A DNA stretch of 64,000 nucleotides. Source: Brumimicrobium sp033722555 (lineage in GTDB: Bacteria > Bacteroidota > Bacteroidia > Flavobacteriales_D > Crocinitomicaceae). The notes under the pieces are model-generated. The model saw nothing but the letters and a program-made list of their open reading frames with translations. It searched no databases and was not told the origin of the DNA. The position numbers and the translations under genes were made by a program. The stretch covers positions 17,532 to 81,531 of the forward strand of contig JAWVYS010000010.1 of NCBI GenBank assembly GCA_033722555.1, read 5' to 3'. Positions 26,520-35,308 of the stretch are shown piece by piece. Position 1 is the stretch's first letter; the number at the start of each line of letters is the position of its first letter.

Positions 26520-27211
26520 TCCAACTCATTTTTAACCAACGCGCATGCGTAAATACCCGCTGTCTCAGTTCTTAACCGTGTTTTACCCAGAGAAATTGGG
26601 GTATAACCTGTTTTTAATGCATTTTCCACTTCTAAAATACTAAAATCTCCCTCAGGCCCTATCAATATAGGACAATTTTTTGACTGTATTTTTTTAGTTA
26701 GATCGAATTTTTGACCCTCATAGCAGTGGGCAATTAAACCGTTTGGGTGATTCTTGATGAATGTTTCAAACGGTGTAAGTTCATCTATGAAGGGTAAATA
26801 CAGGCGCTGCGACTGCTTGAGTGCTGAAATTATTATTCGCTCATAGCGATCCGTTTTAATCTTCGATCTTTCTGAGTTTTCACATAGAATGGGAGTGATC
26901 CTGTGTATCCCGAGTTCAGTAGTTTTCTCGAGAAACCATTCAAACCTGTCATTTAATTTCGTCGGTGCCAGGGCTATGTGAATCTCGAAATCATCTCTTT
27001 CCTTGTGCGAGAAACTTATTTTCTTGACCTTACATCGCTTAGGATTGTTATCTGTAATCTGCGCTACAAGTTCGTCGCCGAAGCCATTGATAATAGAAAG
27101 TTGGTCTCCGGGCTGCATTCTGAGTACCCGACATGCATGCTTGGATTCTTCCTCCGGCAAAATCAGCGTGTCCACATCGAGTTTTTCGCTATGTAAAAAA
27201 AATCTTCTCAT
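26516..27211 (-). CDS. rsmE: 16S rRNA m3U1498 methyltransferase
   Basis: This 231-residue SPOUT methyltransferase has the family features. The N-terminal PUA-like domain has HACRVLRMQPGD. The C-terminal knot has ILIGPEGDFS and SLGKTRLRTETAGIYA, which form the SAM-binding trefoil knot. RsmE methylates U1498 of 16S rRNA in assembled 30S subunits. It lies 1 bp after holA and overlaps the DUF4159 gene, in the middle of the minus-strand operon. Confidence 0.93.
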   Translation of the reverse strand: MRRFFLHSEKLDVDTLILPEEESKHACRVLRMQPGDQLSIINGFGDELVAQITDNNPKRCKVKKISFSHKERDDFEIHIALAPTKLNDRFEWFLEKTTELGIHRITPILCENSERSKIKTDRYERIIISALKQSQRLYLPFIDELTPFETFIKNHPNGLIAHCYEGQKFDLTKKIQSKNCPILIGPEGDFSILEVENALKTGYTPISLGKTRLRTETAGIYACALVKNELE

Positions 27212-27212
27212 T

Positions 27213-28211
27213 CTAATGCATCAGCTGGTAGATCATTTCACGCATGAGGTCTGAATCTGAAGCAGCGCCTCTGTTGACTCCTTTGCTTTTTAAATCATAT
27301 TCATGAAGAAGGGAAATGTTCATGGCGATTTTTTTTGGCTTATAAATGGTTTTCGCCTTCATGATTTCCTGAGCCACGAAATAATTAATTCCTAAACTCA
27401 TCTGCAGTTGTTTGATATCTCCTGTGCCTAGGAAATGAGCCTTCATTAGTCTTTCAAAAAGAGAAAAGATGGTAGGAATTACCACGGTAATATGTGTAGC
27501 TTTCGGATTTTGCTCAAAATAATTGATGATTTTCTGAGCCTTCAGGACATCTCTTTTCGCGATCGCACTCGACAGTTCAAAAGGGTTATAATCTTTTGAG
27601 ATACCAATATTTTCCTCGATATGCACTTCACTGATCTCTGTTCCTTTTTCAAGAATGATCGAAAGCTTATCGAGTTCACGCGCAATTTTACTCAAGTCAT
27701 TTCCAAGAAAATCAATGAGTAAAATCGCCGCTTTCAGTGTAATGGTATATCCTTTTGATTTCAAGTAGTTCTTTATCCATGTATCCAGCTGATTTTCATA
27801 AACCTTTTTACTTTCGAATATGAAACCGTTTTTCTGAATTGACTTAAAATATTTCTTTCGGGCATCGGCCTTCTTGTATTTATGTCCGATTACAAAAAGG
27901 GTGGTGGGTGAGGGGTTATCAAAATAATTTTCAAGCGCTGACCAGTCTTTTACTTCCTGTGCCTCCTTAAGCACTACCAGCCTTTTTTCAGCCATCATCG
28001 GAAACTGTTTAAGCTCTTCCAGTAAGGCGTTGAGATCAACGTCTTTTCCGTACATTACCGACTGATTGAAATCCTTCTCATGATCCTCAAGGGTGTACTC
28101 CATGGCGGCTTCTATTCCTTGATCGATATAAAAGGGTTCTTCTCCGTGAAAAAAATAAATGGGCTTGGTCTGCCTGGATTTAAATTCCTTTATTATTTCG
28201 TTGATTTCCAT
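27213..28211 (-). CDS. holA: DNA polymerase III delta subunit
   Basis: This 332-residue protein matches HolA. It opens with PIYFFHGEEPFYID, the degenerate P-loop region, followed by the AAA+-like lid and a helical collar domain. The stretch IKNYLKSKGYTITLKAAILLIDFLGNDLSKIARELDKL is diagnostic in layout. Delta opens the beta sliding clamp within the clamp loader. It lies in the operon between the M42 peptidase (20 bp upstream) and rsmE (1 bp downstream). Confidence 0.9.
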   Translation of the reverse strand: MEINEIIKEFKSRQTKPIYFFHGEEPFYIDQGIEAAMEYTLEDHEKDFNQSVMYGKDVDLNALLEELKQFPMMAEKRLVVLKEAQEVKDWSALENYFDNPSPTTLFVIGHKYKKADARKKYFKSIQKNGFIFESKKVYENQLDTWIKNYLKSKGYTITLKAAILLIDFLGNDLSKIARELDKLSIILEKGTEISEVHIEENIGISKDYNPFELSSAIAKRDVLKAQKIINYFEQNPKATHITVVIPTIFSLFERLMKAHFLGTGDIKQLQMSLGINYFVAQEIMKAKTIYKPKKIAMNISLLHEYDLKSKGVNRGAASDSDLMREMIYQLMH

Positions 28212-28231
28212 TTCCTTATTAAATGAACGGC

Positions 28232-29311
28232 TTATTTAATATACCGGAAATCCTGCTTATCTTTCAAGGCTTTAACCGCTTCAAAGATCAGCTGAGCAGT
28301 ATTTTCTACATCTTTTTCATGACACATTTCAACCGTTGTATGCATGTAGCGGATTGGTAAAGAAACCAGAGCCGACGGAACACCTTCATTGCTGTAGGCG
28401 AAAGCATCTGTATCGGTTCCGGTAGCCCTCGAAGCAGCCAGTCGTTGAAAAGGAATCTTTGATTTTTCGGCAACTGAAATGATGTGTTTTAAGAGGTTGT
28501 TCTGTACGGCAGGTCCGTATGTAAGTACAGGCCCTTCACCGCTTTTAAGATCACCCTGAACTTTTTTGTCTATCATCGGTGTACCGGTATCGTGGCAAAC
28601 ATCCGTAACGATTGCTACGTCAGGTTTAATGCGTTGAGCAATCATTTGAGCACCCCTTAATCCTATCTCTTCCTGAACAGAATTGACGATGTATAACCCA
28701 AAGGGTAATTCAGTTTTGCTTTCCTTGATCATTCTGGCGACCTGAGCAATCATGAACCCGCCAATCCTGTTGTCAAGTGCGCGGGCAACATATTTATCCT
28801 TGTTGAGGATCATAAATTCATCATCGAAGGTAGCAACACATCCTACGTGAACACCAAGTTTTTCAACCTCTTTTTTGGAGGTGCATCCGCAATCAAGTGT
28901 GATGTTTTTCATGCTTGGAGTTTCATCTTTGTCGCCACGTGTATGTATTGCCGGCCAACCGAAAACAGCCTTAACAATTCCCTTGTCTGTATGAATATTC
29001 ACCCGCTTTGAAGGAGCAATGATATGGTCTGACCCCCCGTTTTTGCGTAAGTAAATAAAACCGTCATCTGTGATATAATGTACAAACCATGATATTTCAT
29101 CGGCATGGGCTTCAATGACTACTTTATATTTTGCCTTAGGATTAATAACTCCGACCACGGTACCATAGTTATCTGCAAAATACTCGTCTATATACGGTTT
29201 GACATAATCCAGCCACATTTTTTGACCTGAAACTTCAAAGCCGGTCGGTGAGGCATTGTTTAAATATTCTTCTAAAAATTTTTTACTTGCTTTGGTAATT
29301 GCTTTCTGCAT
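28232..29311 (-). CDS. M42 family glutamyl aminopeptidase-like peptidase
   Basis: The start at 29311 (MQKAITKASKKF) fits the family; an in-frame ATG upstream at 29368 adds 19 unrelated residues. The 359-residue enzyme has the two-metal site of M42. The metal ligands lie in IEAHADEIS (His), RALDNRIGG (Asp), VQEEIGLRGA (the catalytic and ligand Glu pair), VTDVCHDTG (Asp) and the late His in MCHEKD. M42 peptidases form large tetrahedral complexes that trim peptides in the cytoplasm. It is the first gene of the five-gene minus-strand operon. Confidence 0.9.
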   Translation of the reverse strand: MQKAITKASKKFLEEYLNNASPTGFEVSGQKMWLDYVKPYIDEYFADNYGTVVGVINPKAKYKVVIEAHADEISWFVHYITDDGFIYLRKNGGSDHIIAPSKRVNIHTDKGIVKAVFGWPAIHTRGDKDETPSMKNITLDCGCTSKKEVEKLGVHVGCVATFDDEFMILNKDKYVARALDNRIGGFMIAQVARMIKESKTELPFGLYIVNSVQEEIGLRGAQMIAQRIKPDVAIVTDVCHDTGTPMIDKKVQGDLKSGEGPVLTYGPAVQNNLLKHIISVAEKSKIPFQRLAASRATGTDTDAFAYSNEGVPSALVSLPIRYMHTTVEMCHEKDVENTAQLIFEAVKALKDKQDFRYIK

Positions 29312-29486
29312 GTTGGTTTGATTTATAAAGGTTCTAAAGATAGGAATATCTAACAAAACAGCAACCACTCTACTGACCTATTTTACCAATTGGAAGATAT
29401 GGATTTAACTCATGTAGGTTGTCTTTCAGTCCGCAGCAATTAACCGCTAACATCCTTGGCTGAGCTACATTTTTGAAGGGAGATCA

Positions 29487-29525
29487 AATAAAAATGCGAA
29501 AACCGAACTTTGTCCGATTTTCGCA
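29487..29525 (-). terminator. Rho-independent terminator after accA
   Basis: On the minus strand TGCGAAAATCGG pairs with a CCGnTTTTCGCA-type arm (one mismatch) and is followed by ATTTTTATTT. It lies about 20 bp past the accA stop and separates accA from the operon below. Confidence 0.75.
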
Positions 29526-29545
29526 CTGATTTAAGCCGGGAAATT

Positions 29546-30499
29546 TTATTTTGTTACACCCATTTCACAGAATTTCTCGATTCGCTTATCGATTCTTTCC
29601 TGAGGGTCCATTTTTGTGAGTAGAGTAACCTGACGTTTGATCTCTCTCTTCACAATAGAAAACATTTCTTCATGATTTCTGTGAGCACCTGAACCGGGTT
29701 CTTTGATTACACCGTCAACCAGTTTCAGCTTTTTCATATCATCGGAGGTAAGTTTTAGTGCCTCTGCAGCGATTTCCTTATAATCCCAGGATCTCCAAAG
29801 AATGGAAGAACAGGATTCTGGAGAAATAACGGAGTACCAGGTGTTTTCAAGCATCAATACCTTATCTCCAACACCAATTCCCAAAGCACCGCCTGAAGCA
29901 CCTTCACCAATGATGATGCAAATCACTGGTACTTTGAGCTTCATCATTTCATAAATGTTTCTGGCGATCGCTTCTCCCTGACCTCTTTCTTCTGCTTCCA
30001 AACCAGGAAAAGCTCCTGGGGTATCTATGAATGTAACGATTGGTTTGTCAAATTTTTCTGCAAGTTTCATCAATCGAAGGGCCTTTCGATATCCTTCCGG
30101 ATTAGCCATCCCGAAATTTCGGTATTGCCGCATTTTGGTGTTCATCCCTTTTTGCTGACCGATGAACATCATCGTTTTTCCGTCTACGGATCCGAAACCA
30201 CCAACCATGGCCTTATCGTCCTTGACATTTCTGTCTCCATGAAGTTCCTGGAAAGTACCACCGGTTATCGCATTGATATATGCCAGTGTATAAGGTCTTT
30301 CAGGATGCCTGGATAACTGAACTCTTTGCCACGGGGATAAATTAGAAAAAATTTCTTCGGTCTTTTTTTCTAGTTTGGCCTCCAGGGCTTTGATCTTGTC
30401 CGTCATATCAAGTTCGGCATCGGTTCCTATCTCTCTGGCTTTCGCAATTTGCTCCTCCAGTGCCTGAATCGGTTGTTCAAAATCTAAGTAAACTGACAT
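29546..30499 (-). CDS. accA: Acetyl-CoA carboxylase carboxyltransferase subunit alpha
   Basis: This 317-residue protein matches AccA over its length. The N-terminal helical region has EEQIAKAREIG. The crotonase-like core has GFPGLEAEERGQ-type residues (AFPGLEAEERGQGEAIA), GEGASGGALGIGVGD and the oxyanion-hole glycines. With AccD it transfers the carboxyl group from biotin to acetyl-CoA, the first step of fatty acid synthesis. The gene is monocistronic, divergent from ispE and closed by a terminator. Confidence 0.95.
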   Translation of the reverse strand: MSVYLDFEQPIQALEEQIAKAREIGTDAELDMTDKIKALEAKLEKKTEEIFSNLSPWQRVQLSRHPERPYTLAYINAITGGTFQELHGDRNVKDDKAMVGGFGSVDGKTMMFIGQQKGMNTKMRQYRNFGMANPEGYRKALRLMKLAEKFDKPIVTFIDTPGAFPGLEAEERGQGEAIARNIYEMMKLKVPVICIIIGEGASGGALGIGVGDKVLMLENTWYSVISPESCSSILWRSWDYKEIAAEALKLTSDDMKKLKLVDGVIKEPGSGAHRNHEEMFSIVKREIKRQVTLLTKMDPQERIDKRIEKFCEMGVTK

Positions 30500-30508
30500 A
30501 ATGTTATC

Positions 30509-30516
30509 TATATTTG
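30509..30516 (+). promoter_or_regulatory. Promoter -7 element before ispE
   Basis: TATATTTG matches TAnnTTTG; it lies 48 nt before the ispE start at 30565, in the short gap between the divergent accA and ispE genes. The -33 region is a poor match. Confidence 0.45.
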
Positions 30517-30564
30517 AGGGGCGAAAGTTACAAAAAATTGTTCGCTCAATCTAAATTTGTAGTT

Positions 30565-31380
30565 ATGATATCTTTTCCGAACTGTAAAATTAATTTAGGA
30601 TTAAATGTATTAAGAAAACGTTCCGACGGCTATCATGATATTGAATCTGTTTTTTACCCGGTTGAATTAAACGACGCTCTGGAGGTAGTTAGGAACGATC
30701 CATTTGCTTTTACATCTTCGGGATTAGGTATTCCCGGGGACCCTTCACAGAATTTGTGTGTTAAAGCTTATGAAATGATCGTGAGGAATTATTCCATACC
30801 GTCGGTGAGAATACATCTTCTTAAAAATATTCCCATGGGGGGAGGATTGGGAGGAGGCTCCTCCAACGGCGCTTTCACCTTGAAGCTCCTCAATGATTTC
30901 TTTGAACTGAATATAACTGAGGAGCAATTGCTTGGTATGGCTTTAGAACTAGGTTCGGACTGTCCTTTTTTTATAAAAAATAAACCTCAATTGGCATTAG
31001 GTCGCGGTGAAATACTCTCAGAGGTTGAGCTCTCGTTAAAAGGAAAACACCTTGTGCTGGTGAATGACGGTATTCATATCAGTACAGCACAGGCATTCGC
31101 GAGTATTAAACCATCAGTTCCCCAAGAGAATATTTCCGATATAATTTTAAAACCGCCAGTTTTCTGGAAATCCAGACTTAAAAATGATTTCGAACCCGGA
31201 ATCTTTTCTCTATTTCCTCAGTTGTCAAGATTGAAAGATCTCCTTTACGATTCCGGAGCATTATATGCTTCGATGACGGGTACCGGATCTACCGTGTATG
31301 GTATTTTTGACAAGTTTCCGGAACTTCCGGAAAGAATAATGGATAGTTCAGGATTTGTACGGATAATTGAACTAAACTGA
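30565..31380 (+). CDS. ispE: 4-diphosphocytidyl-2-C-methyl-D-erythritol kinase
   Basis: The start at 30565 (MISFPNCKINLGLNV) fits the family; an earlier in-frame start overlaps the promoter. This 271-residue GHMP kinase has Lys8 in the substrate site and the ATP-binding loop PMGGGLGGGSSNG at residues 90-102. It also has LGSDCPFF with the catalytic Asp, and a late TGTGSTVYG motif. IspE phosphorylates CDP-methylerythritol in the MEP isoprenoid pathway. It converges with the FG-GAP protein gene with no gap. Confidence 0.93.
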   Translation: MISFPNCKINLGLNVLRKRSDGYHDIESVFYPVELNDALEVVRNDPFAFTSSGLGIPGDPSQNLCVKAYEMIVRNYSIPSVRIHLLKNIPMGGGLGGGSSNGAFTLKLLNDFFELNITEEQLLGMALELGSDCPFFIKNKPQLALGRGEILSEVELSLKGKHLVLVNDGIHISTAQAFASIKPSVPQENISDIILKPPVFWKSRLKNDFEPGIFSLFPQLSRLKDLLYDSGALYASMTGTGSTVYGIFDKFPELPERIMDSSGFVRIIELN

Positions 31381-33624
31381 TTAACGGTTGATGATCTTTT
31401 TTGTGCTCAGCTGACCGAAGTTGTTCTCAATGCGCACGAAGTAAACACCGTCCTCACTTGCACTAAGATCTATTGCTGTTTTGGTTGAGAAACCTGAATG
31501 TTGAAATACTGTTTTTCCTAAAACATCCGTTACACTGATTTTAATTTCACCTTCAAATTCAGAAGTCTGAACGAAAAATATTCCGTTTGAACTGGGATTT
31601 GGATAAATTAGGACTTTCAGGTTATTTATGTTTTTATCCATACCGACTATAGGGTCGCTGAACGGCTCTGCTATATAAGCGTATAAGCCACCAAGGTCTG
31701 TTCCTACAAAAAGATCATAACGATTGTCGTTTCTCAGGGTATCCATAAATGGTGCTGAAAACGCTTCTGTGACAATGTTGGCATATACGTCGGATACCAG
31801 GTTAAAAGTGTCGCCATCTGATATATTTCCATCTATATTGTCGTAATAATAAATAGTTCCTTCTCTGTTTCCAGCAAAAAAATGCGTTGTATCGTTGTGA
31901 CGTACAAAGTGCGGTACCGCATAATTATCCGGGTAGGCCATCGTTCCCATGTCTACATTACCCAAATTTTGAGTAATGAGTTCGAACGATGGGGCCGCAG
32001 CAGTTCCGATATTTCTGTAATAATGTATTCCAGACGTTCTTTTACCTACAATTAGATCAAGTAGGCCGTCGTTATCCAGGTCAAAAAGTTGTGGTGAAGC
32101 AAAACTCTGAAGATTTATTTCTGATCCGGTGTGATCCTTCAGGTTTAATTCTGTAAGTGTGAAATCATTGGGCCCCGAACCGGTTCTTTCATAATAGTGT
32201 AACAATCCGACGCTCGTTCCAATAATCATGTCTTCCAGTCCGTCATCATTAAGGTCGCCAAAGCAAGGGTGAATTCTCAAGCCATAGCCCTGTGATGAAA
32301 GGGAAAGCCAATCGTCGCTGACAAAAGTGAATTCCGGATCAGAAGCTGTTCCTGAATTTTGGTAATACTGAATTTTACATTCCTTATCTAATGGGTCCTT
32401 GTATCTGAAGTTTGCGGTCAAAAGCAAGTCTTTGAGTCCGTCATTGTTCATATCAACAATCACCGGTATTGAACCCTTGCCGTTATCGATCATTTCATTT
32501 TGAAGAAAATCTTCGCGGACGAAAGAAAAATTGGGGAAATCCGTGGTTCCCAGATTTTTATAAAACCATATCCCGGCCCTGTTTTCAGAACCATTGTTAG
32601 CATTGGTTCCAATGATTAGGTCTTTAATACCATCGTGGTCTACGTCTTCATAAAATGCAGCAGGAAAAATTCCCAGATCAACAGGGGTGGTGTTACTCGG
32701 ATAGTTTTCGTCTTTGCTAACCATCGGAGAGTCCTGATTGGGAGAAGTTCCACCGTTTGTTAATGCTACAAGGTTGTAATGAGCTACGTCTCCCAGAATA
32801 AGATCTTTCACTTGATCGTTATTGAGGTCTATACTCAACAGAGATGATCCTGCGTGTCTCAAGGACTTCTCGGGGTTTCCAAGGTTTGGTGAACCGCATG
32901 GACCGCTGGTGGAATTTAAAACCACCGTATTATTTGTAGCATCCTCGGTGAATTTTCCCCAACATTCATTTCTCAATTCATAAACAAGCGAATCAGGGAT
33001 ACCATATAGTTCCATTGAAAGATTCTTGTGATATTCAACCCGTTCCCCACCGAGGTGGAAGGTAAGAACATCTATATCTCCATCATAATCAACGTCGGTA
33101 TATGCAGGAATATCGATAGAACTGACATACAAATTACTGAATGAAGTTACATACTGAGATTCCAGCCTGTTACTGGCAACTTCCCATATCAGGCCGTCTG
33201 TACTATTTCCAACATTTTTATAAACTTTGACCCCACCCACCGCATAGGTGAACAGATCTTTTTTGCCGTCACTGTTATAATCAACCAATGCAGCCCGGTA
33301 CCGAACGTCCTGAGGAAAAAGAGATTTACTGTCGTGGAGATATTTATAATAGGGTGTCGCAAGATCCGTTTTTTTCAGAAATACTCGGATCTGATTAGTA
33401 CTTCGATCGAAAATGAACAGATCTTCGTTGCCGTCAAAGTCAACATCAATGGTTGAAAACTGAGCATGATTAAGCCCGCCAGCCCAAGGGAATTTTAATG
33501 TATCGCTCCCTCGTTTTATTATGATCGAATCGTTGTAATTGAATCCGAACTGACCAAAAGAAATTTTAGCGGTGACGAGAAGGATAAAAGTGACTGTGAG
33601 AATATTTTTGAAAATTGGAATCAT
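31381..33624 (-). CDS. FG-GAP/VCBS repeat protein with T9SS sorting domain
   Basis: This 747-residue secreted protein has a signal peptide (to about residue 24) and many repeats of the FG-GAP/VCBS type. Each has a calcium-binding-like loop, such as DVDFDGNEDLF, DYNSDGKKDLF, DVDYDGDIDVL, DVDHDGIKDLI, DMNNDGLKDLL, DLNDDGLEDMI and DLDNDGLLDLI. Together they predict an integrin-alpha-like beta-propeller. The terminus (VLIYPNPSSNGIFF onward) is a type A sorting domain. It likely acts in adhesion or ligand binding at the cell surface. Confidence 0.88.
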   Translation of the reverse strand: MIPIFKNILTVTFILLVTAKISFGQFGFNYNDSIIIKRGSDTLKFPWAGGLNHAQFSTIDVDFDGNEDLFIFDRSTNQIRVFLKKTDLATPYYKYLHDSKSLFPQDVRYRAALVDYNSDGKKDLFTYAVGGVKVYKNVGNSTDGLIWEVASNRLESQYVTSFSNLYVSSIDIPAYTDVDYDGDIDVLTFHLGGERVEYHKNLSMELYGIPDSLVYELRNECWGKFTEDATNNTVVLNSTSGPCGSPNLGNPEKSLRHAGSSLLSIDLNNDQVKDLILGDVAHYNLVALTNGGTSPNQDSPMVSKDENYPSNTTPVDLGIFPAAFYEDVDHDGIKDLIIGTNANNGSENRAGIWFYKNLGTTDFPNFSFVREDFLQNEMIDNGKGSIPVIVDMNNDGLKDLLLTANFRYKDPLDKECKIQYYQNSGTASDPEFTFVSDDWLSLSSQGYGLRIHPCFGDLNDDGLEDMIIGTSVGLLHYYERTGSGPNDFTLTELNLKDHTGSEINLQSFASPQLFDLDNDGLLDLIVGKRTSGIHYYRNIGTAAAPSFELITQNLGNVDMGTMAYPDNYAVPHFVRHNDTTHFFAGNREGTIYYYDNIDGNISDGDTFNLVSDVYANIVTEAFSAPFMDTLRNDNRYDLFVGTDLGGLYAYIAEPFSDPIVGMDKNINNLKVLIYPNPSSNGIFFVQTSEFEGEIKISVTDVLGKTVFQHSGFSTKTAIDLSASEDGVYFVRIENNFGQLSTKKIINR

Positions 33625-33794
33625 TTGGGATCAAATTGTAATAATCTATAAACGTGAATTATTTAAGATACGTTGGCAGTGAGCCAAGATAATTCAATTA
33701 TTCTTTATTCTGAAAAATAATCAGTAAAAAGTCAAAGGACCGATTAAGAAAAATAAACTTCCCGCTCAAATTTATTCCTTGCTTAAAAAAAATG

Positions 33795-33802
33795 TATATT
33801 TG
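33795..33802 (+). promoter_or_regulatory. Promoter -7 element before tRNA-Pro
   Basis: TATATTTG matches TAnnTTTG and ends 13 nt before the mature tRNA 5' end, a fitting distance for a short tRNA leader. Confidence 0.55.
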
Positions 33803-33815
33803 CCCCTCAAATTTT

Positions 33816-33890
33816 CGGGATGTAGCTTAGTCCGGTTAAAGTGCTCGTCTGGGGGGCGAGAGATCGGAGGTTCGAATCCTCTCATCCCGA
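33816..33890 (+). tRNA. tRNA-Pro (anticodon GGG)
   Basis: The 75-nt sequence folds as a cloverleaf. The acceptor arms CGGGATG/CATCCCG pair perfectly. The D arm contains TAGCTTAG. The anticodon stem CTCGT/GCGAG encloses the loop CTGGGGG, giving anticodon GGG at 33852-33854 or within one base. The T arm GGAGGTTCGAATCCTC is canonical. The 3' CCA is not encoded (A then CAA follows). The region just after it is duplicated (see the repeat). Confidence 0.93.
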
Positions 33891-34065
33891 CAATTTTCTT
33901 GACGAAGGAGAGAAAATCACAGGGATAGGATGAGAACCTGTTCGACCCGAGCAGTTTACCGCGAGAGCACCGACCGTAGAGAGGTAATCCTCTCATCCCG
34001 ACAATTTTCTTGACGAAGGAGAGAAAATCACAGGGATAGGATGAGAACCTGTTCGACCCGAGCAG
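33875..34065 (+). repeat. 80-bp tandem direct repeat that includes the tRNA-Pro 3' end
   Basis: Bases 33875-33954 recur without change at 33986-34065, an offset of 111 bp. The repeat contains the last 16 nt of the tRNA (AATCCTCTCATCCCGA) and about 64 nt of trailer. The trailer has an ATTTTCT/AGAAAAT hairpin. The 31 bp between the copies, with GCGAGAG and GAGAGGT, looks like a decayed piece of the tRNA anticodon and T arms. The second copy cannot be a working tRNA because the 5' half is missing. Confidence 0.85.
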
Positions 34066-34228
34066 AAAATTTTGTTAATAAAACGTTATAATACAAGGGT
34101 GTGACTACTGGGGTTGACAGCCTTAAAACCCTGTAAAATAACGCATTATTTTCGTTGTGAGGCTTTCCAAACGTAGGCTTGTGCACAACTTTTCCGAAAT
34201 TTAACGTTCGTTTAAAGCATAAATAATT
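34066..34228. other. Intergenic stretch after the tRNA repeat
   Basis: No gene, tRNA or clear terminator is seen between the repeat and the promoter of the M23 peptidase gene. Confidence 0.4.
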
Positions 34229-34236
34229 TATTTTTG
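34229..34236 (+). promoter_or_regulatory. Promoter -7 element before the M23 peptidase gene
   Basis: TATTTTTG matches TAnnTTTG, with a near-match (TTCG) in the -33 position about 20 nt upstream. The predicted leader is about 55 nt. Confidence 0.4.
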
Positions 34237-34298
34237 ACCGTCAAAATTTGGGTTTTATTCATGATTTTTTCAAGGATAGGCTCACTGAATGAGGTTTT

Positions 34299-35225
34299 AT
34301 GGTAAGATTTATTGTTGTTGTTGTTTTATTCTTTTCCGTAAAAGAGGTTAGTTCTCAAGAGGTGATAGACACTTTGAAAACTGAGGAGGGTACTATGCTG
34401 ATCTACGCAAACCGGACCTGGGAATATTTGGAAGATCAGGAATTTGACGGGTTACTTAACCCTGCCTTGCATGAGTTTATCCTGCGTGACTCTTCACTGA
34501 ATTTTATTTCTCCCTGGGATACCGAACAATGTTACTCGTCTAATAAATCAAACGATCTAAGTAAGCTCAAAGACACCCTTTGGTTATGCGTTGTTGATAC
34601 GTCTCATAAAGATTTTGTCATTCCCTTTAACGGTAGAATTACCTCCAGTTATGGTTATCGTAGAGGGCGATATCACAATGGAATAGATATCGATCTCGAA
34701 ACGGGGGATACTGTTGTTGCTGCTTTTTCCGGTAAAGTGAGGTATGCCAAGTACAACGATGCAGGATTCGGTAATCTCGTAGTAATCAGACATTATAACG
34801 GATTGGAAACCTTTTACGCTCATCTCAGTAACATTCTCGTGGTACCGAATCAAGAGGTAGTCGCAGGTGAACCGATTGGACAGGGTGGAAATACAGGTCA
34901 TTCCAGAGGTTCTCATCTTCATTTTGAAACAAGGTTTTACGACGCTCCGATGAATCCCGAGGAAATTATTGACTTTAAAAATAAATGTATTAGAAGCGAA
35001 AACCTTTTCGTTCATAAGGGATTGTTTCAACCGGGAGCTACGGCAAGTCATGGTTCTTTGGCTTCGGTGAGTTCAGGTCAATCCAGTTATTATCGTATTC
35101 GAAGCGGAGATACGCTTAGCCAGATTGCTCGAAAACACGGGACTACGGTGAGTAGACTCTGTCAGATCAACAATATTCGTCCAACAACCACGCTTCACAT
35201 AGGCAGGAGTTTACGGGTAAAATAG
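34299..35225 (+). CDS. M23 family metallopeptidase with C-terminal LysM domain
   Basis: This 308-residue secreted protein has a signal peptide (to about residue 19). An M23 LytM domain follows with zinc ligands H126 and D130 (YHNGID) and H208 in the HxH motif (SHLHFE), plus catalytic H175 (YAHLS). A LysM peptidoglycan-binding domain lies at about 262-308 (YRIRSGDTLSQIARKHGTTV). All catalytic residues are present, so it is probably an active cell-wall endopeptidase acting in division or remodelling. It is the only gene of its transcript as far as can be seen. Confidence 0.9.
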   Translation: MVRFIVVVVLFFSVKEVSSQEVIDTLKTEEGTMLIYANRTWEYLEDQEFDGLLNPALHEFILRDSSLNFISPWDTEQCYSSNKSNDLSKLKDTLWLCVVDTSHKDFVIPFNGRITSSYGYRRGRYHNGIDIDLETGDTVVAAFSGKVRYAKYNDAGFGNLVVIRHYNGLETFYAHLSNILVVPNQEVVAGEPIGQGGNTGHSRGSHLHFETRFYDAPMNPEEIIDFKNKCIRSENLFVHKGLFQPGATASHGSLASVSSGQSSYYRIRSGDTLSQIARKHGTTVSRLCQINNIRPTTTLHIGRSLRVK

Positions 35226-35308
35226 AGCTTCCGGTTATTTTTAACTAAGTTTTAGGGTTATTTAACCTCTCTTTTTTTTATTCTCAGCTATTTTGCTTAC
35301 ATTGAAGT

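Noticed and set aside
33772..33996. Minus-strand reading frame across tRNA-Pro (contains GMRGFEPP)
   Set aside because: It is antisense to the tRNA and its repeat. Such frames are a common false gene in Bacteroidota genomes.
33961..34000. Second tRNA gene in the repeat
   Set aside because: Only a decayed 3' half is present; no acceptor 5' arm, D arm or intact T loop (three bases are missing from it).
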